Origin: Defluviitaleaceae bacterium | GTDB taxonomy: Bacteria > Bacillota > Clostridia > Lachnospirales > UBA5962 | NCBI GenBank assembly: GCA_009787355.1 | Contig: WRGD01000142.1 | Span: forward strand, 1 to 36,912 | DNA length: 36,912 bases | Reading direction: 5' to 3' | In this document: piece after piece, positions 1 to 7,743 of the stretch | Layout: each line of letters begins with the position of its first letter | Position numbering within the stretch: the stretch's first letter is position 1 | Program-made: the position numbers and the translations under genes | The notes under the pieces: model-generated | Database searches by the model: none | Seen by the model: the letters and a program-made list of their open reading frames with translations, nothing else | What the model was told of the DNA's origin: nothing

Positions 1-96
1 ATGGCAATGGCAATGGCAATGGCAATGGCAATGGCAATGGCAATGGCAATGGCAATGGCAATGGCAATGGCAATGGCAATGGCAATGGCAATGGCA
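1..96. repeat. Hexanucleotide tandem array (ATGGCA)16
   Basis: Sixteen perfect copies of ATGGCA run from the first base of the window with no interruptions. All six frames stay open through the array: Met-Ala, Trp-Gln and Gly-Asn forward, and Cys-His, Ala-Ile and Pro-Leu in reverse. The Met-Ala frame continues seven more codons (NKKYVTL) to a TGA at 118-120. The array may extend left of the window. It could be the 3' end of a low-complexity ORF, a hypermutable microsatellite, or a repeat at which assembly stopped; the sequence alone does not decide. Confidence 0.9.
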
Positions 97-303
97 AATA
101 AGAAATATGTAACATTATGAAATTGTATCATATTTACGTATTAAAATATATAGATATTTACATAAAACATATAGACAAATTTGTCTATTTTGAAAATGAA
201 AATTTTTAGATACGATTATTTTGTGCAACAAAAAGTATATAATGAATTGTAAAATTGACTATATGTCAATTTTCATTTCAAGAGATTTTTTAGGAGAATA
301 TAC
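97..303 (+). promoter_or_regulatory. Leader region of the MFS gene
   Basis: About 200 bp without a gene. It holds the palindromic operator at 171-188, a possible -10 TACGAT at 211-216, a better -10 TATAAT at 238-243 without a good -35, and a second inverted repeat (AAAATTGAC, five-base loop, GTCAATTTT) at 251-273. A ribosome binding site TAGGAG at 291-296 precedes the ATG at 304. No regulator gene is visible here. Confidence 0.5.
171..188. promoter_or_regulatory. Palindromic operator upstream of MFS gene
   Basis: A perfect 18-bp palindrome (ATAGACAAATTTGTCTAT) lies 115 bp before the MFS start. The identical core recurs at 1504-1521 before the ABC genes. In both places exactly 22 nt separate the core from a -10-like hexamer (TACGAT at 211 here, TATAAT at 1544 there). 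Size and symmetry suit a dimeric repressor of the TetR or MarR type; no such gene is in the window. Confidence 0.6.
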
Positions 304-1494
304 ATGGAGAAAAAATATACAATTTTTACTGGTAAAATGTTAGGTAGTTATAATTTGATAGATATGATATTTGGGGCATCGTATATCATATTAATGACGT
401 ATCATAACCTCAGCAGTCTTAACATTAGTTTTGTAATGGCACTTAGCTCATTAAGCTTAGCATTATTTGATTATCCCAGTGGTAATTTTGCTGATATATA
501 TGGGAGAAAAAAATCTACCGCAATAGGTTTTTTAATATGGGGTATAGGATTAATTATGTTTTCATTGTCAAAAACTTTATTGTTTTTTTCAGTAGCTACT
601 ATAATATCATCGTTGGGCATAGCACTTATAAGCGGCTCTCCTGTATCTTGGTATATTGATAAATTAAAGAGTATTGGCAAAATGGAATATAAAAATAAAG
701 CAATTCCAATATTAAACGGAGTATTGTCCCTTTTCTCAGCCATAGGTGCAACAATAGCAGCCTTATCGAATATGTTTAGCACCTTTAACCCATTATTTAT
801 TGCAGGTATTTTTTCCATAATAATTTCAGTAACAACTTATATATTTTTTGAAGATAATTATGGTGAGAGATTGTCTACTAATTTTGTTGGAGAAATTGTC
901 CAATCAACAAAAAAGTTTTTTAAAGATAAAGCAATGAATAAAATTCTTATTTATTATATGATTCAAAGGTTGCCACTAACAGCTTTTATAGTAGTTTGGC
1001 AATTATATTTTTTGTTAGATTTAGATGGTAATCCAGAGTTTATAGGATTTGCACTTATAATGTTTATGATTGCAGGCTCTATCTCAGGATTTCTATCAGC
1101 TAAGTTGGTAACAAAATATTCAAACTACAATTTAACAATATTAGCTAAAATAATAAATATTGTTGCATTGTTTTCGATATTTTTAATAGGAAATAATATA
1201 ATTAATTTTGCTGTTTTAGTTTTCATTTATGAATTTGGTCTGGGACTTGAAAATGCTAATAGAGGTGCATGGATGCAAGATTTAATCCCTAGTGAAAAAA
1301 GAAGTACCTACTATTCAGCAATGGGTGCAATAAATTCAGCTTTCATCTTTGTATGTATTTTGTTATTGGGTAAAGTAATGGTAACTTTAGGTAGAGAATT
1401 TATATGGATTATAGCAGGTTTAGCACAAATATTGTCTTTGTTATATTTAGTGATTTATATTGGGAAATATATAAAAAATAGAAAGGGGGTATGA
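304..1494 (+). CDS. MFS efflux transporter
   Basis: 396 residues with about twelve hydrophobic segments and no signal peptide, the usual size of a major facilitator superfamily drug-efflux protein. The loop after transmembrane segment 2 carries GNFADIYGRKK (about residues 60-70), the MFS motif-A position (GxLaDrxGrkr). The second half repeats the six-helix pattern. The start is the ATG at 304 behind TAGGAG. The gene is flanked on both sides by the same palindromic operator, which suggests joint control with the ABC genes that follow; MFS exporters next to ABC exporters are common in bacteriocin or antibiotic resistance cassettes. Substrate unknown. Family assignment is fairly sure, substrate class is inference. 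Confidence 0.8.
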   Translation: MEKKYTIFTGKMLGSYNLIDMIFGASYIILMTYHNLSSLNISFVMALSSLSLALFDYPSGNFADIYGRKKSTAIGFLIWGIGLIMFSLSKTLLFFSVATIISSLGIALISGSPVSWYIDKLKSIGKMEYKNKAIPILNGVLSLFSAIGATIAALSNMFSTFNPLFIAGIFSIIISVTTYIFFEDNYGERLSTNFVGEIVQSTKKFFKDKAMNKILIYYMIQRLPLTAFIVVWQLYFLLDLDGNPEFIGFALIMFMIAGSISGFLSAKLVTKYSNYNLTILAKIINIVALFSIFLIGNNIINFAVLVFIYEFGLGLENANRGAWMQDLIPSEKRSTYYSAMGAINSAFIFVCILLLGKVMVTLGREFIWIIAGLAQILSLLYLVIYIGKYIKNRKGV

Positions 1495-1499
1495 TTATA

Positions 1500-1525
1500 T
1501 AATATAGACAAATTTGTCTATATTA
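1500..1525. promoter_or_regulatory. 26-bp palindromic operator before ABC gene cluster
   Basis: A perfect 26-bp palindrome starts six bases after the MFS stop codon. Its inner 18 bp (1504-1521) equal the palindrome at 171-188. A TATAAT at 1544-1549 lies 22 nt beyond the core, so the expected -35 position (about 1521-1526) overlaps the palindrome edge. A bound repressor would block this promoter. It could also act as a hairpin after the MFS gene, but no U-tract follows directly. Confidence 0.65.
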
Positions 1526-1585
1526 ATGATTTAATTATTATTGTATAATTTTTTTATAACAAATTATTAAAAGGAGAAAGTCAAA

Positions 1586-1645
1586 ATGAATAGATTTTTT
1601 GAAAAGGAAGAAAAATATGTTCGATTTAATAAAATATATCTCTAA
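1586..1645 (+). CDS. Possible 19-residue leader peptide
   Basis: The best ribosome binding site in this region (AAAAGGAG, 1569-1576) serves an ATG at 1586, not the ABC start at 1617. The ATG opens a 19-codon ORF (MNRFFEKEEKYVRFNKIYL) that ends at 1645, 28 nt inside the ABC gene in another frame. It may be a leader peptide coupling translation, or a relic of the original N-terminus shifted by an indel. No family recognised. Confidence 0.35.
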   Translation: MNRFFEKEEKYVRFNKIYL

Positions 1646-3092
1646 AAAAAATATTATATCTTATGTACTAGTTATAATATCTTCCAGAACACTTTTTATT
1701 TTATCTCCTTTATTTCTTTCTTTTTTTATAAATTCTGTAGTAGATAGAAATTTAGAATCTTCTATATTTTGGGCTGTAGTTATGTTTGCTAAATTTTTTT
1801 GGGAACAAATTAATAATTATTGCTATGGATATACAATAGAAAAATCGTTTGCTACTTCTTATTACAATATTTTCAATAAAATAAATAATAACCTAAAATC
1901 TTACGACATAAAAAATAAAAACATAACTGAAATAGAAATTCAGCAACAATTAGGTCAAAATTATGAAAATATAGAATATTTTATTTTTTACAATCCTATA
2001 GAATCTATAGCTTTTACACTTCAAACAATCGTTACATTAATAGTGGTATTTTCTATCTCTCCATTTGTAGCACTAACCATGTTTTTAATAGTACCTATAT
2101 CAATAATAACATCAAACTTTTTTGGAAAAAAATTATCGAAAGCATCTTTGAGCAATTTGGAAGACATGGAACAAATGAAAGATTTTATAAACGATAGTTA
2201 CAAACTTTCCAAAGAAGATAGATTTCTAAAACATAAGCAAATGATAGGAATGGAGAGTTTATTAAAACGATTTATGAAAAATGCTATTAAAAAAATAAAA
2301 ATCGAACAGTTTTACAATAATATCTTAATATATTCTATGATGAATTTTGCAATTTTAGTTATAAGTTTAATATCGGGTTATTTAGTATTTACAGAAGTTA
2401 TATACATAGGTTCATTTTTTGCCTTTACTTTATATACTTCTCATTTGTGGAGACCTATAGAGTTTTTAATGCAATATAGAAAAGATTATTTTTCTATAAA
2501 ACCAGCCTTAGATTCATTTAAAGAATTTTTGAATTTGGAACAAGCAAATTTTGAAAAAGAAAAAATAGAAAATTTAAGTTTAGATAATTTTATATCACTT
2601 GGAGAAAATAATTCAAAACTACATAAACCTTTAAATATAGAATTTGAAAAGAATAAATTTAATATAATAGCTGGTGAAAATGGTACAGGAAAAACAACCA
2701 TTGTAGAGGCTATTTTAAATTTTAATAGTAGGTTTGAGGGTAGTATAAATATAAACAATAAAAATAAATTTTTTGATGACATGGTGTATATTTCTGCAAA
2801 ACCGTATATAAGTAAATTTGGAAATTTGAAAAATATTTTTAATGGTTCTTATGGTCAACAAAAAATAGCACAAATAGAATTTGCTATAAAAACTGAAAAA
2901 AGTGTATATATCTTTGATGAACCAACAAATTATTTGGATAAAAACAATAAAGAAATTGTTATTAAAATTTTAGAAAATCTTGTGAAAAAAGATAAAATAC
3001 TAATAATAGTTAGTCATGATGAAGAATTGATAAATCATGAATTTTCAAATGTTTATAGATTGGAAAAAATAATGAAACCTCTGGAGATATAA
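1617..3092 (+). CDS. ABC exporter, fused membrane and ATPase domains
   Basis: 491 residues. The N-terminal 300 hold five or six transmembrane segments of an ABC exporter; the C-terminal 150 are a compact nucleotide-binding domain. Walker A is GENGTGKT (about 353-360), Walker B is VYIFDEP (about 430-436), and the H-loop is VSHDEE. The signature motif is degenerate (NGSYGQQ for LSGGQ), the Q-loop region is unusual (YISAKPYI), and the helical subdomain is short. The start is the ATG at 1617 with AAAAGGAAG at 1602-1610; an in-frame TTG at 1599 is less likely. Such one-piece exporters often move peptides or lipids as homodimers. The C-terminus abuts a deletion junction with the next gene. Substrate unknown. 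Confidence 0.75.
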   Translation: MFDLIKYISKKNIISYVLVIISSRTLFILSPLFLSFFINSVVDRNLESSIFWAVVMFAKFFWEQINNYCYGYTIEKSFATSYYNIFNKINNNLKSYDIKNKNITEIEIQQQLGQNYENIEYFIFYNPIESIAFTLQTIVTLIVVFSISPFVALTMFLIVPISIITSNFFGKKLSKASLSNLEDMEQMKDFINDSYKLSKEDRFLKHKQMIGMESLLKRFMKNAIKKIKIEQFYNNILIYSMMNFAILVISLISGYLVFTEVIYIGSFFAFTLYTSHLWRPIEFLMQYRKDYFSIKPALDSFKEFLNLEQANFEKEKIENLSLDNFISLGENNSKLHKPLNIEFEKNKFNIIAGENGTGKTTIVEAILNFNSRFEGSININNKNKFFDDMVYISAKPYISKFGNLKNIFNGSYGQQKIAQIEFAIKTEKSVYIFDEPTNYLDKNNKEIVIKILENLVKKDKILIIVSHDEELINHEFSNVYRLEKIMKPLEI

Positions 3093-3841
3093 AAGTTTTA
3101 GGGAAAAATCCTTTTAAAAATAGACTTGAAAATAATAAGAAAATTGGTGTAGTGTTTGGACAAAGAACACAATTAAACTGGGATTTATCTACTATAGACA
3201 CCTTAAATTTATTAAAAATAATGTACAAAATTGATGATACTACATTTAATAATAATATAGAAATTTTCACTAATATGTTCAATATGAAAGATTTTATAAA
3301 TAGACCAGTCCGAACATTAAGTTTGGGTCAGAGGATGCAATGTGAATTATTAGCTTCAATTCTTCATAACCCAGACATATTATTTTTAGATGAGCCAACT
3401 ATAGGATTAGATGTTTTTAGTAAAGATAATATTATAAATTTTTTGAAATATATCAAAGAAAATTTTAGAACAACCTTAATATTAACAACTCATGATTTAG
3501 AAGATATATCAAAAATTTGTAATAGAGTTATTGTACTAAATGAAGGTAAGATACTACTTGAGGATGATATATCAAAATTAATTTCACTTAGTAATGAAAT
3601 GAAAAAGATAATTTTTACAACAGAAAACGAAATAGTAGAAGATTTAAATAATTTAAGTAAATATAAAAGTGAATATAATTCTCGAAAAATAACTATAGAT
3701 GATGTAAAAAAAGAAGAAATTCACGAAATAATAGCAGATATTACAAATAAATATTCTGTTAAAGACATTAAAATTGAAGAAAAAAATTTCACTTTAATAG
3801 TAAAAGAATACCTTTCATCTAAAAAGGAGGGTATGGAATGA
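3059..3841 (+). pseudogene. ABC-2 ATPase (COG4586 type), N-terminus deleted
   Basis: From 3059 the frame is open and reads IGKNNETSGDIKVLGK, then VVFGQRTQLNWDL, LSLGQRMQCELLASIL, ILFLDEPTIGLD and LTTHDLEDI. This matches the COG4586 ATPase family from just after Walker A to the end. The first roughly 80 residues, including the Walker A P-loop (GPNGAGKST in relatives), are absent and the in-frame TAG at 3056-3058 shows nothing upstream is joined. The first ATG is at 3152 and would give 229 residues. Signature, Walker B and switch His are intact, so the loss looks like one deletion that fused the end of the previous ABC gene to this one. Without a P-loop it should not bind ATP normally. Confidence 0.75.
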
Positions 3842-4635
3842 TAAATTTATTAAAATTTATATTGTTTAATTCCAAACTTATTTTTAAATCTTTATTGGTG
3901 TATCGAAGTGCTACAATTTTGAAATTAGTAACATCTATATTTTTGATTTTTATTTATATTTTTTTATGGAGAGGAATTTATGGAGAGAGAACAGTTTTAA
4001 ATGGTAGAACTTTAGAAGATATTATTTTGTTTATTATTATATTAAGAATAATTCGTCAAATTTATCCTTTACATATTGCTGGGACGTATGGGAATTTTAT
4101 AAAAAATGGTACAATTAGTACATATCTTTTAAAGCCTATTTCGATAGAAATACGCTTATTTTCTCAGTCCTTGGGTCTTGCAATGCACAATATGATTTTT
4201 ATTGGTTTACCATCTCTTATTACACTCTTATTTTTGAATTATTTACCTAATATTTCTGTTTATATTTTTCTCGTATCCTTAATTTGGTTTTCTAGTGCAT
4301 TTATTTTTTTGTTTTTATTTGAATTAAATATAGGTGTTATAGGATATTATACAACTAGTCTTTGGGGTATTAATAGTTTTAAAATAGCTATCATTTCTTT
4401 TTTAGCAGGTGAATTAATTCCTTTAAGTTTTTATCCAACATCTGTGTTAAATTTAATATATTATTTGCCTTTTAGAGCAGTTTATTATATTCCAATTTCG
4501 TTGTTAGTAGGTAATGATATAAGTGATATAAATATTTCGTTTATATTACTGTGGATTTTCAATATATTTCTTTTTGCTATTTATTATTACAACTCAAAAA
4601 GAATGATAAAAAAAATAATGATACAGGGAGGATAA
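3838..4635 (+). CDS. ABC-2 type permease (COG4587 type)
   Basis: 265 residues with six hydrophobic segments, typical of the ABC-2 permease family COG4587 that accompanies COG4586 ATPases. Recognisable features are an early GERTVLNGRTLEDI loop, an FIKNGTISTYLLKPI segment and an ELIPLSFYP segment in the second half. The ATG at 3838 overlaps the stop of the ATPase by four bases and has AAGGAGG upstream, so the two were translationally coupled. It would form the membrane channel with the next gene product. With the ATPase lacking its P-loop, export activity is doubtful unless another ATPase substitutes. Confidence 0.8.
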   Translation: MINLLKFILFNSKLIFKSLLVYRSATILKLVTSIFLIFIYIFLWRGIYGERTVLNGRTLEDIILFIIILRIIRQIYPLHIAGTYGNFIKNGTISTYLLKPISIEIRLFSQSLGLAMHNMIFIGLPSLITLLFLNYLPNISVYIFLVSLIWFSSAFIFLFLFELNIGVIGYYTTSLWGINSFKIAIISFLAGELIPLSFYPTSVLNLIYYLPFRAVYYIPISLLVGNDISDINISFILLWIFNIFLFAIYYYNSKRMIKKIMIQGG

Positions 4636-5415
4636 ATGAAACAGAAAATTTTACTTTTCAAATATTTTTTTAAAATGAATTTCAAGGCTTTAGAAATTTA
4701 TGATAAAGATTTTATTATTGGTGTAATAACTATGGTTATCAAATACGTTGTAAGTATAACTGCTTTAATATTTATTTTTGATTTTATACAAGATATAAAT
4801 GGATGGGATTTGGATGGGTTATTACTTATATATGGTTTAAACTTAATTGGGTTTTCACTTTGGTCAAGCCTTTTTATAAATACTATATCATTACCTTATT
4901 ATATTAGAGATGGAGAATTTGATAGGTTTTTACTTCGTCCAATTCATCCATTATTTCAAATAATGATGGATGGTTTTGATGAAGATTCTTGGGGTGAGTT
5001 GATTGTTGGTATTATTATTTTAATAATTGCGTGGACTAGACTAGATATTACATGGTCCTATTTAATTTTTGTACCCTTTATTGCAGTAGCTGGTTGTTTA
5101 ATTTATGCAGGTATTTCAATCCTTCTCTCTACAGTTTCTTTTTTTACTATAACTCAATCAGATGTAGCAAATCTTACATTTGAAATTAAAGAACTGGCAA
5201 GGTATCCTTTTACTATTTATCCTAAAACTATTAGTATTTTTTTTACATTTATTGTTCCTATTGCGTTGGTATCTTTTACTCCAGCATCTATTATTTTAGG
5301 TATGTACTCGCCTTTGGTTTTTCTTTTGTTTCCCATAATAGGATATTTATTTTATAGATTTTCTAAATTTGTTTGGGGTTTTGGAGTTAGATATTATGGA
5401 AGTACGGGAACCTAA
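4636..5415 (+). CDS. ABC-2 type permease (COG3694 type)
   Basis: 259 residues, six transmembrane segments, matching the COG3694 permease family that is the third member of COG4586/4587/3694 operons. It has the RDGEFDRFLLRP segment corresponding to the KNGTISTYLLKP segment of the preceding permease, followed by an acidic insert (MDGFDEDSWGE). Its ATG directly follows the TAA of the previous gene, with GGGAGG overlapping that end. Substrates of this family are not firmly established; drug or antimicrobial export is an inference from context. No clear hairpin terminator follows. Confidence 0.8.
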   Translation: MKQKILLFKYFFKMNFKALEIYDKDFIIGVITMVIKYVVSITALIFIFDFIQDINGWDLDGLLLIYGLNLIGFSLWSSLFINTISLPYYIRDGEFDRFLLRPIHPLFQIMMDGFDEDSWGELIVGIIILIIAWTRLDITWSYLIFVPFIAVAGCLIYAGISILLSTVSFFTITQSDVANLTFEIKELARYPFTIYPKTISIFFTFIVPIALVSFTPASIILGMYSPLVFLLFPIIGYLFYRFSKFVWGFGVRYYGSTGT

Positions 5416-5477
5416 AATTTTAACAAACATATTTTAAAAAAGTTTTTGATTGTATCCTATAAATAATTAAATTTTTC

Positions 5478-5506
5478 TTGATTTTATAAATGATATGTAA
5501 TATTAT
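5478..5506 (+). promoter_or_regulatory. Sigma-A type promoter of the transaldolase gene
   Basis: TTGATT (5478-5483), a 17-bp spacer and TATTAT (5501-5506) precede the ATG at 5544 by about 40 bp. Confidence 0.6.
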
Positions 5507-5543
5507 GTACTTGTTGTCCCCAAAAATAAAAAGGAGAGAAAAG

Positions 5544-6257
5544 ATGATACATAATTTAAAAATCAAAATCTATACAGATAGTGCAGATATAGACGAAATG
5601 TTAAAATCAGAAAAAAATGGGTATGTAGATGGTTTTACAACAAATCCAAGCCTATTAAAATCGGCTGGAGTTACTGACTATAGTAAATTTGCAAAAGATG
5701 CTTTGTCGAAACTAAAATATCCAATTAGTTTTGAAGTTTTTTCAGATGATATAGAAACTATGGAAAAAGAAGCAGAAATAATAAATAATTTTGGTGAAAA
5801 TGTTTATATAAAAATACCAATATTGACAACAAAAGGAGAAAGCACAGTTTCTCTTATAAAAAAACTTAGTGATAAAGGGTTAAAACTAAATATAACAGCT
5901 ATTTGTACAATAGAGCAAGTAAAAGAAGCTGTAGAAGCTATCAATCCAAAATCCGATGCTCTTATAAGTGTATTTGCAGGACGTATTGCAGATTCAGGTA
6001 TAAATCCTATACCAATTATGAAAAAAGCAAAAGAAATATGCGATACAAATTCAGCAACAAAACTACTTTGGGCAAGTACAAGAGAAGTATATAATATAAT
6101 ACAAGCTGATGAAATAGGCTGTGATATAATAACAGTTCCACCATCTATAGTTTCCAAACTGTCTGGTCTTGGAAAAGAAGCGTTTGAAATAAGTCTAGAT
6201 ACAGTTAAAACTTTTGCTAAAGATATAAAAGATAGTGGGTTAACTATAAACAATTAG
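5544..6257 (+). CDS. Transaldolase / fructose-6-phosphate aldolase family
   Basis: 237 residues, the size of the short single-domain transaldolase/FSA class. Conserved motifs appear in order: FTTNPSLL (about 30-37), NVYIKIPI with the Schiff-base lysine (about 87-93), LNITAIC, FAGRIADSG and LLWASTRE. The family transfers dihydroxyacetone units in the non-oxidative pentose phosphate pathway or cleaves fructose 6-phosphate; sequence alone does not separate the two. The start is the ATG at 5544 behind AAAAGGAGAG; an in-frame upstream ATG at 5490 lies within the promoter region and lacks a ribosome site. It is monocistronic, between its own promoter and a strong hairpin. Confidence 0.88.
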   Translation: MIHNLKIKIYTDSADIDEMLKSEKNGYVDGFTTNPSLLKSAGVTDYSKFAKDALSKLKYPISFEVFSDDIETMEKEAEIINNFGENVYIKIPILTTKGESTVSLIKKLSDKGLKLNITAICTIEQVKEAVEAINPKSDALISVFAGRIADSGINPIPIMKKAKEICDTNSATKLLWASTREVYNIIQADEIGCDIITVPPSIVSKLSGLGKEAFEISLDTVKTFAKDIKDSGLTINN

Positions 6258-6278
6258 CTTTATTAAATCATATCTGAG

Positions 6279-6347
6279 TAAAAACAAATCAAAATGGTTC
6301 ACTTTGATTTGTTTTTATGTTTTTTCGAATGATTTTCTCGAAAAAAA
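6279..6347. terminator. Tandem hairpins between convergent genes
   Basis: A 15-bp perfect stem (6279-6293 with 6303-6317) closes a nine-base loop; the arms end in A and T runs, so it can end transcription from either side. A second, AT-rich stem (TTTTTTCGA with TCGAAAAAA, 6320-6346) follows. The pair sits between the convergent transaldolase and AI-2E permease genes. Confidence 0.8.
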
Positions 6348-6361
6348 CTATTCAAAAAAAA

Positions 6362-7609
6362 TCAATCCTTTCTTTTTTTATTAATTTTGTTAAGTCTATA
6401 CCTTTCTATAAACCTTATTGCAAATATTTTTATAATAGCCATTGTAGGTACTATTAAAACCATCCCCCAAATACCAAACAAACTACCAGCAATACTAAGA
6501 GATAATATAACAACAGGTGCACTTAGCTTTACATTTTGACCAACTACCCTAGGAACAATAAATATGCTATCTATTTGTTGAATAACTATGATAGCAATAG
6601 CAGCGTACAAAGCGGTTGTAGGAGTACCTAAAATAAGTTCTGATATAACACTTAAAATAAATGCCATTATACCTCCAAAATAAGGTATCATATTAAATAT
6701 TGCTGTAAGTATTGCAATAGGAATTGCAAGCTCTGCGTTTATAAAAGGCAAAGAAAGTGCTATACCAATTAGAGAACCCAATATTATTCCATCTAGTACA
6801 AGACCACGTATATAGCCAGAAAAAACAAAATGTAAATCGTCTAAAAAAACAGACAATATTCTATTAATTTTTTTTGGTACAAGTATATTTGATAAACTTT
6901 TTATTTGATACAAAATTCTTTCTTTATGAACCATAAAATAAAAAGCAACCACTATAGAAATAAGAAAATCTAAGATACCAGCCCCAGTTGCAATAACACC
7001 TGCAAAAATTGTAGGAATAGCATCTGTTATCCAACTAACCGCAAATCCTAAAAAGGAACTTATATAATCTATAATAGGGTCTAAAAATCCCAATTCAGAT
7101 TCTTCTATAAAAATAACTAGATTTTCTGTAAATATAGTTAGAGTATTTACCGTGTTAGTTGTTATAGTTGCAATATCTCCAATAGAAAAACTGGTTGCAA
7201 CAAGCCTTACAATTAAAAATACTCCTAAAAATATGCTTAAATAAGTAAGTAACGTTCCTACAAATCTTTTTTCAAATTGTGATTTTTTTATTTGTTTTTT
7301 ATTTTTAAAATAATTTATATTAACTTTAAGCCAGGGCATAATGATATTATTCTTTAATTTATTATATTGTTTTTGAAAAAAAACAACAATTGGGTCGAAT
7401 AAGTATGCAATTAAAAATGATATTATTAAAGGAGAAAACAAACTAAGAATATTTCTTATTCCTATAAAAATTGATGCCAAAACAGCTCGGAGTTCTACAA
7501 CAATAAAAGCAGCCCCATCTACAATACTAATTAAAATATAACTGGCTACAAGAGCAAATATAACATGCAAAGCTATTTTTAAATAGTTTCTATCCCATGG
7601 TAATTTCAA
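6362..7609 (-). CDS. AI-2E family transporter (PerM/YdiK-like permease)
   Basis: 415 residues with about eight transmembrane segments in the usual pattern of the AI-2E transporter family (formerly UPF0118): two N-terminal helices, a long variable hydrophilic and amphipathic middle, then a conserved C-terminal block with the region FNMIPYFGGIMAFILS and the helix PRVVGQNVKLSAPVVILSLS. Members have been linked to autoinducer-2 release and, in others, to Na+/H+ exchange; the role here cannot be told. The start is TTG at 7609, chosen because GGAGG lies six bases upstream and no better codon is near. A TATAAT-like box (7648-7653) lies upstream on this strand with a poor -35. Confidence 0.82.
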   Translation of the reverse strand: MKLPWDRNYLKIALHVIFALVASYILISIVDGAAFIVVELRAVLASIFIGIRNILSLFSPLIISFLIAYLFDPIVVFFQKQYNKLKNNIIMPWLKVNINYFKNKKQIKKSQFEKRFVGTLLTYLSIFLGVFLIVRLVATSFSIGDIATITTNTVNTLTIFTENLVIFIEESELGFLDPIIDYISSFLGFAVSWITDAIPTIFAGVIATGAGILDFLISIVVAFYFMVHKERILYQIKSLSNILVPKKINRILSVFLDDLHFVFSGYIRGLVLDGIILGSLIGIALSLPFINAELAIPIAILTAIFNMIPYFGGIMAFILSVISELILGTPTTALYAAIAIIVIQQIDSIFIVPRVVGQNVKLSAPVVILSLSIAGSLFGIWGMVLIVPTMAIIKIFAIRFIERYRLNKINKKRKD

Positions 7610-7687
7610 GTTACACCTCCTATAAATTTATACAAAATTCAAAACGATTATATCACAATACCTAAAAAAAATATATATTTAAAAATA

Positions 7688-7716
7688 TTGTAAAGTATGC
7701 TTTTTTACTGTAAAAT
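7688..7716 (+). promoter_or_regulatory. Promoter of the sua5-ywlE-upp operon
   Basis: TTGTAA (7688-7693), a 17-bp spacer and TAAAAT (7711-7716) precede the first gene of the long plus-strand operon by 27 bp. Confidence 0.6.
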
Positions 7717-7743
7717 ATATATAAAAAATAATTGAGGGAGTAT

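Noticed and set aside
1-96. CRISPR array
   Set aside because: Six-base units without spacers; a simple tandem repeat.
5804-6253. 149-codon ORF opposite the transaldolase gene
   Set aside because: Shadow of a conserved enzyme gene.
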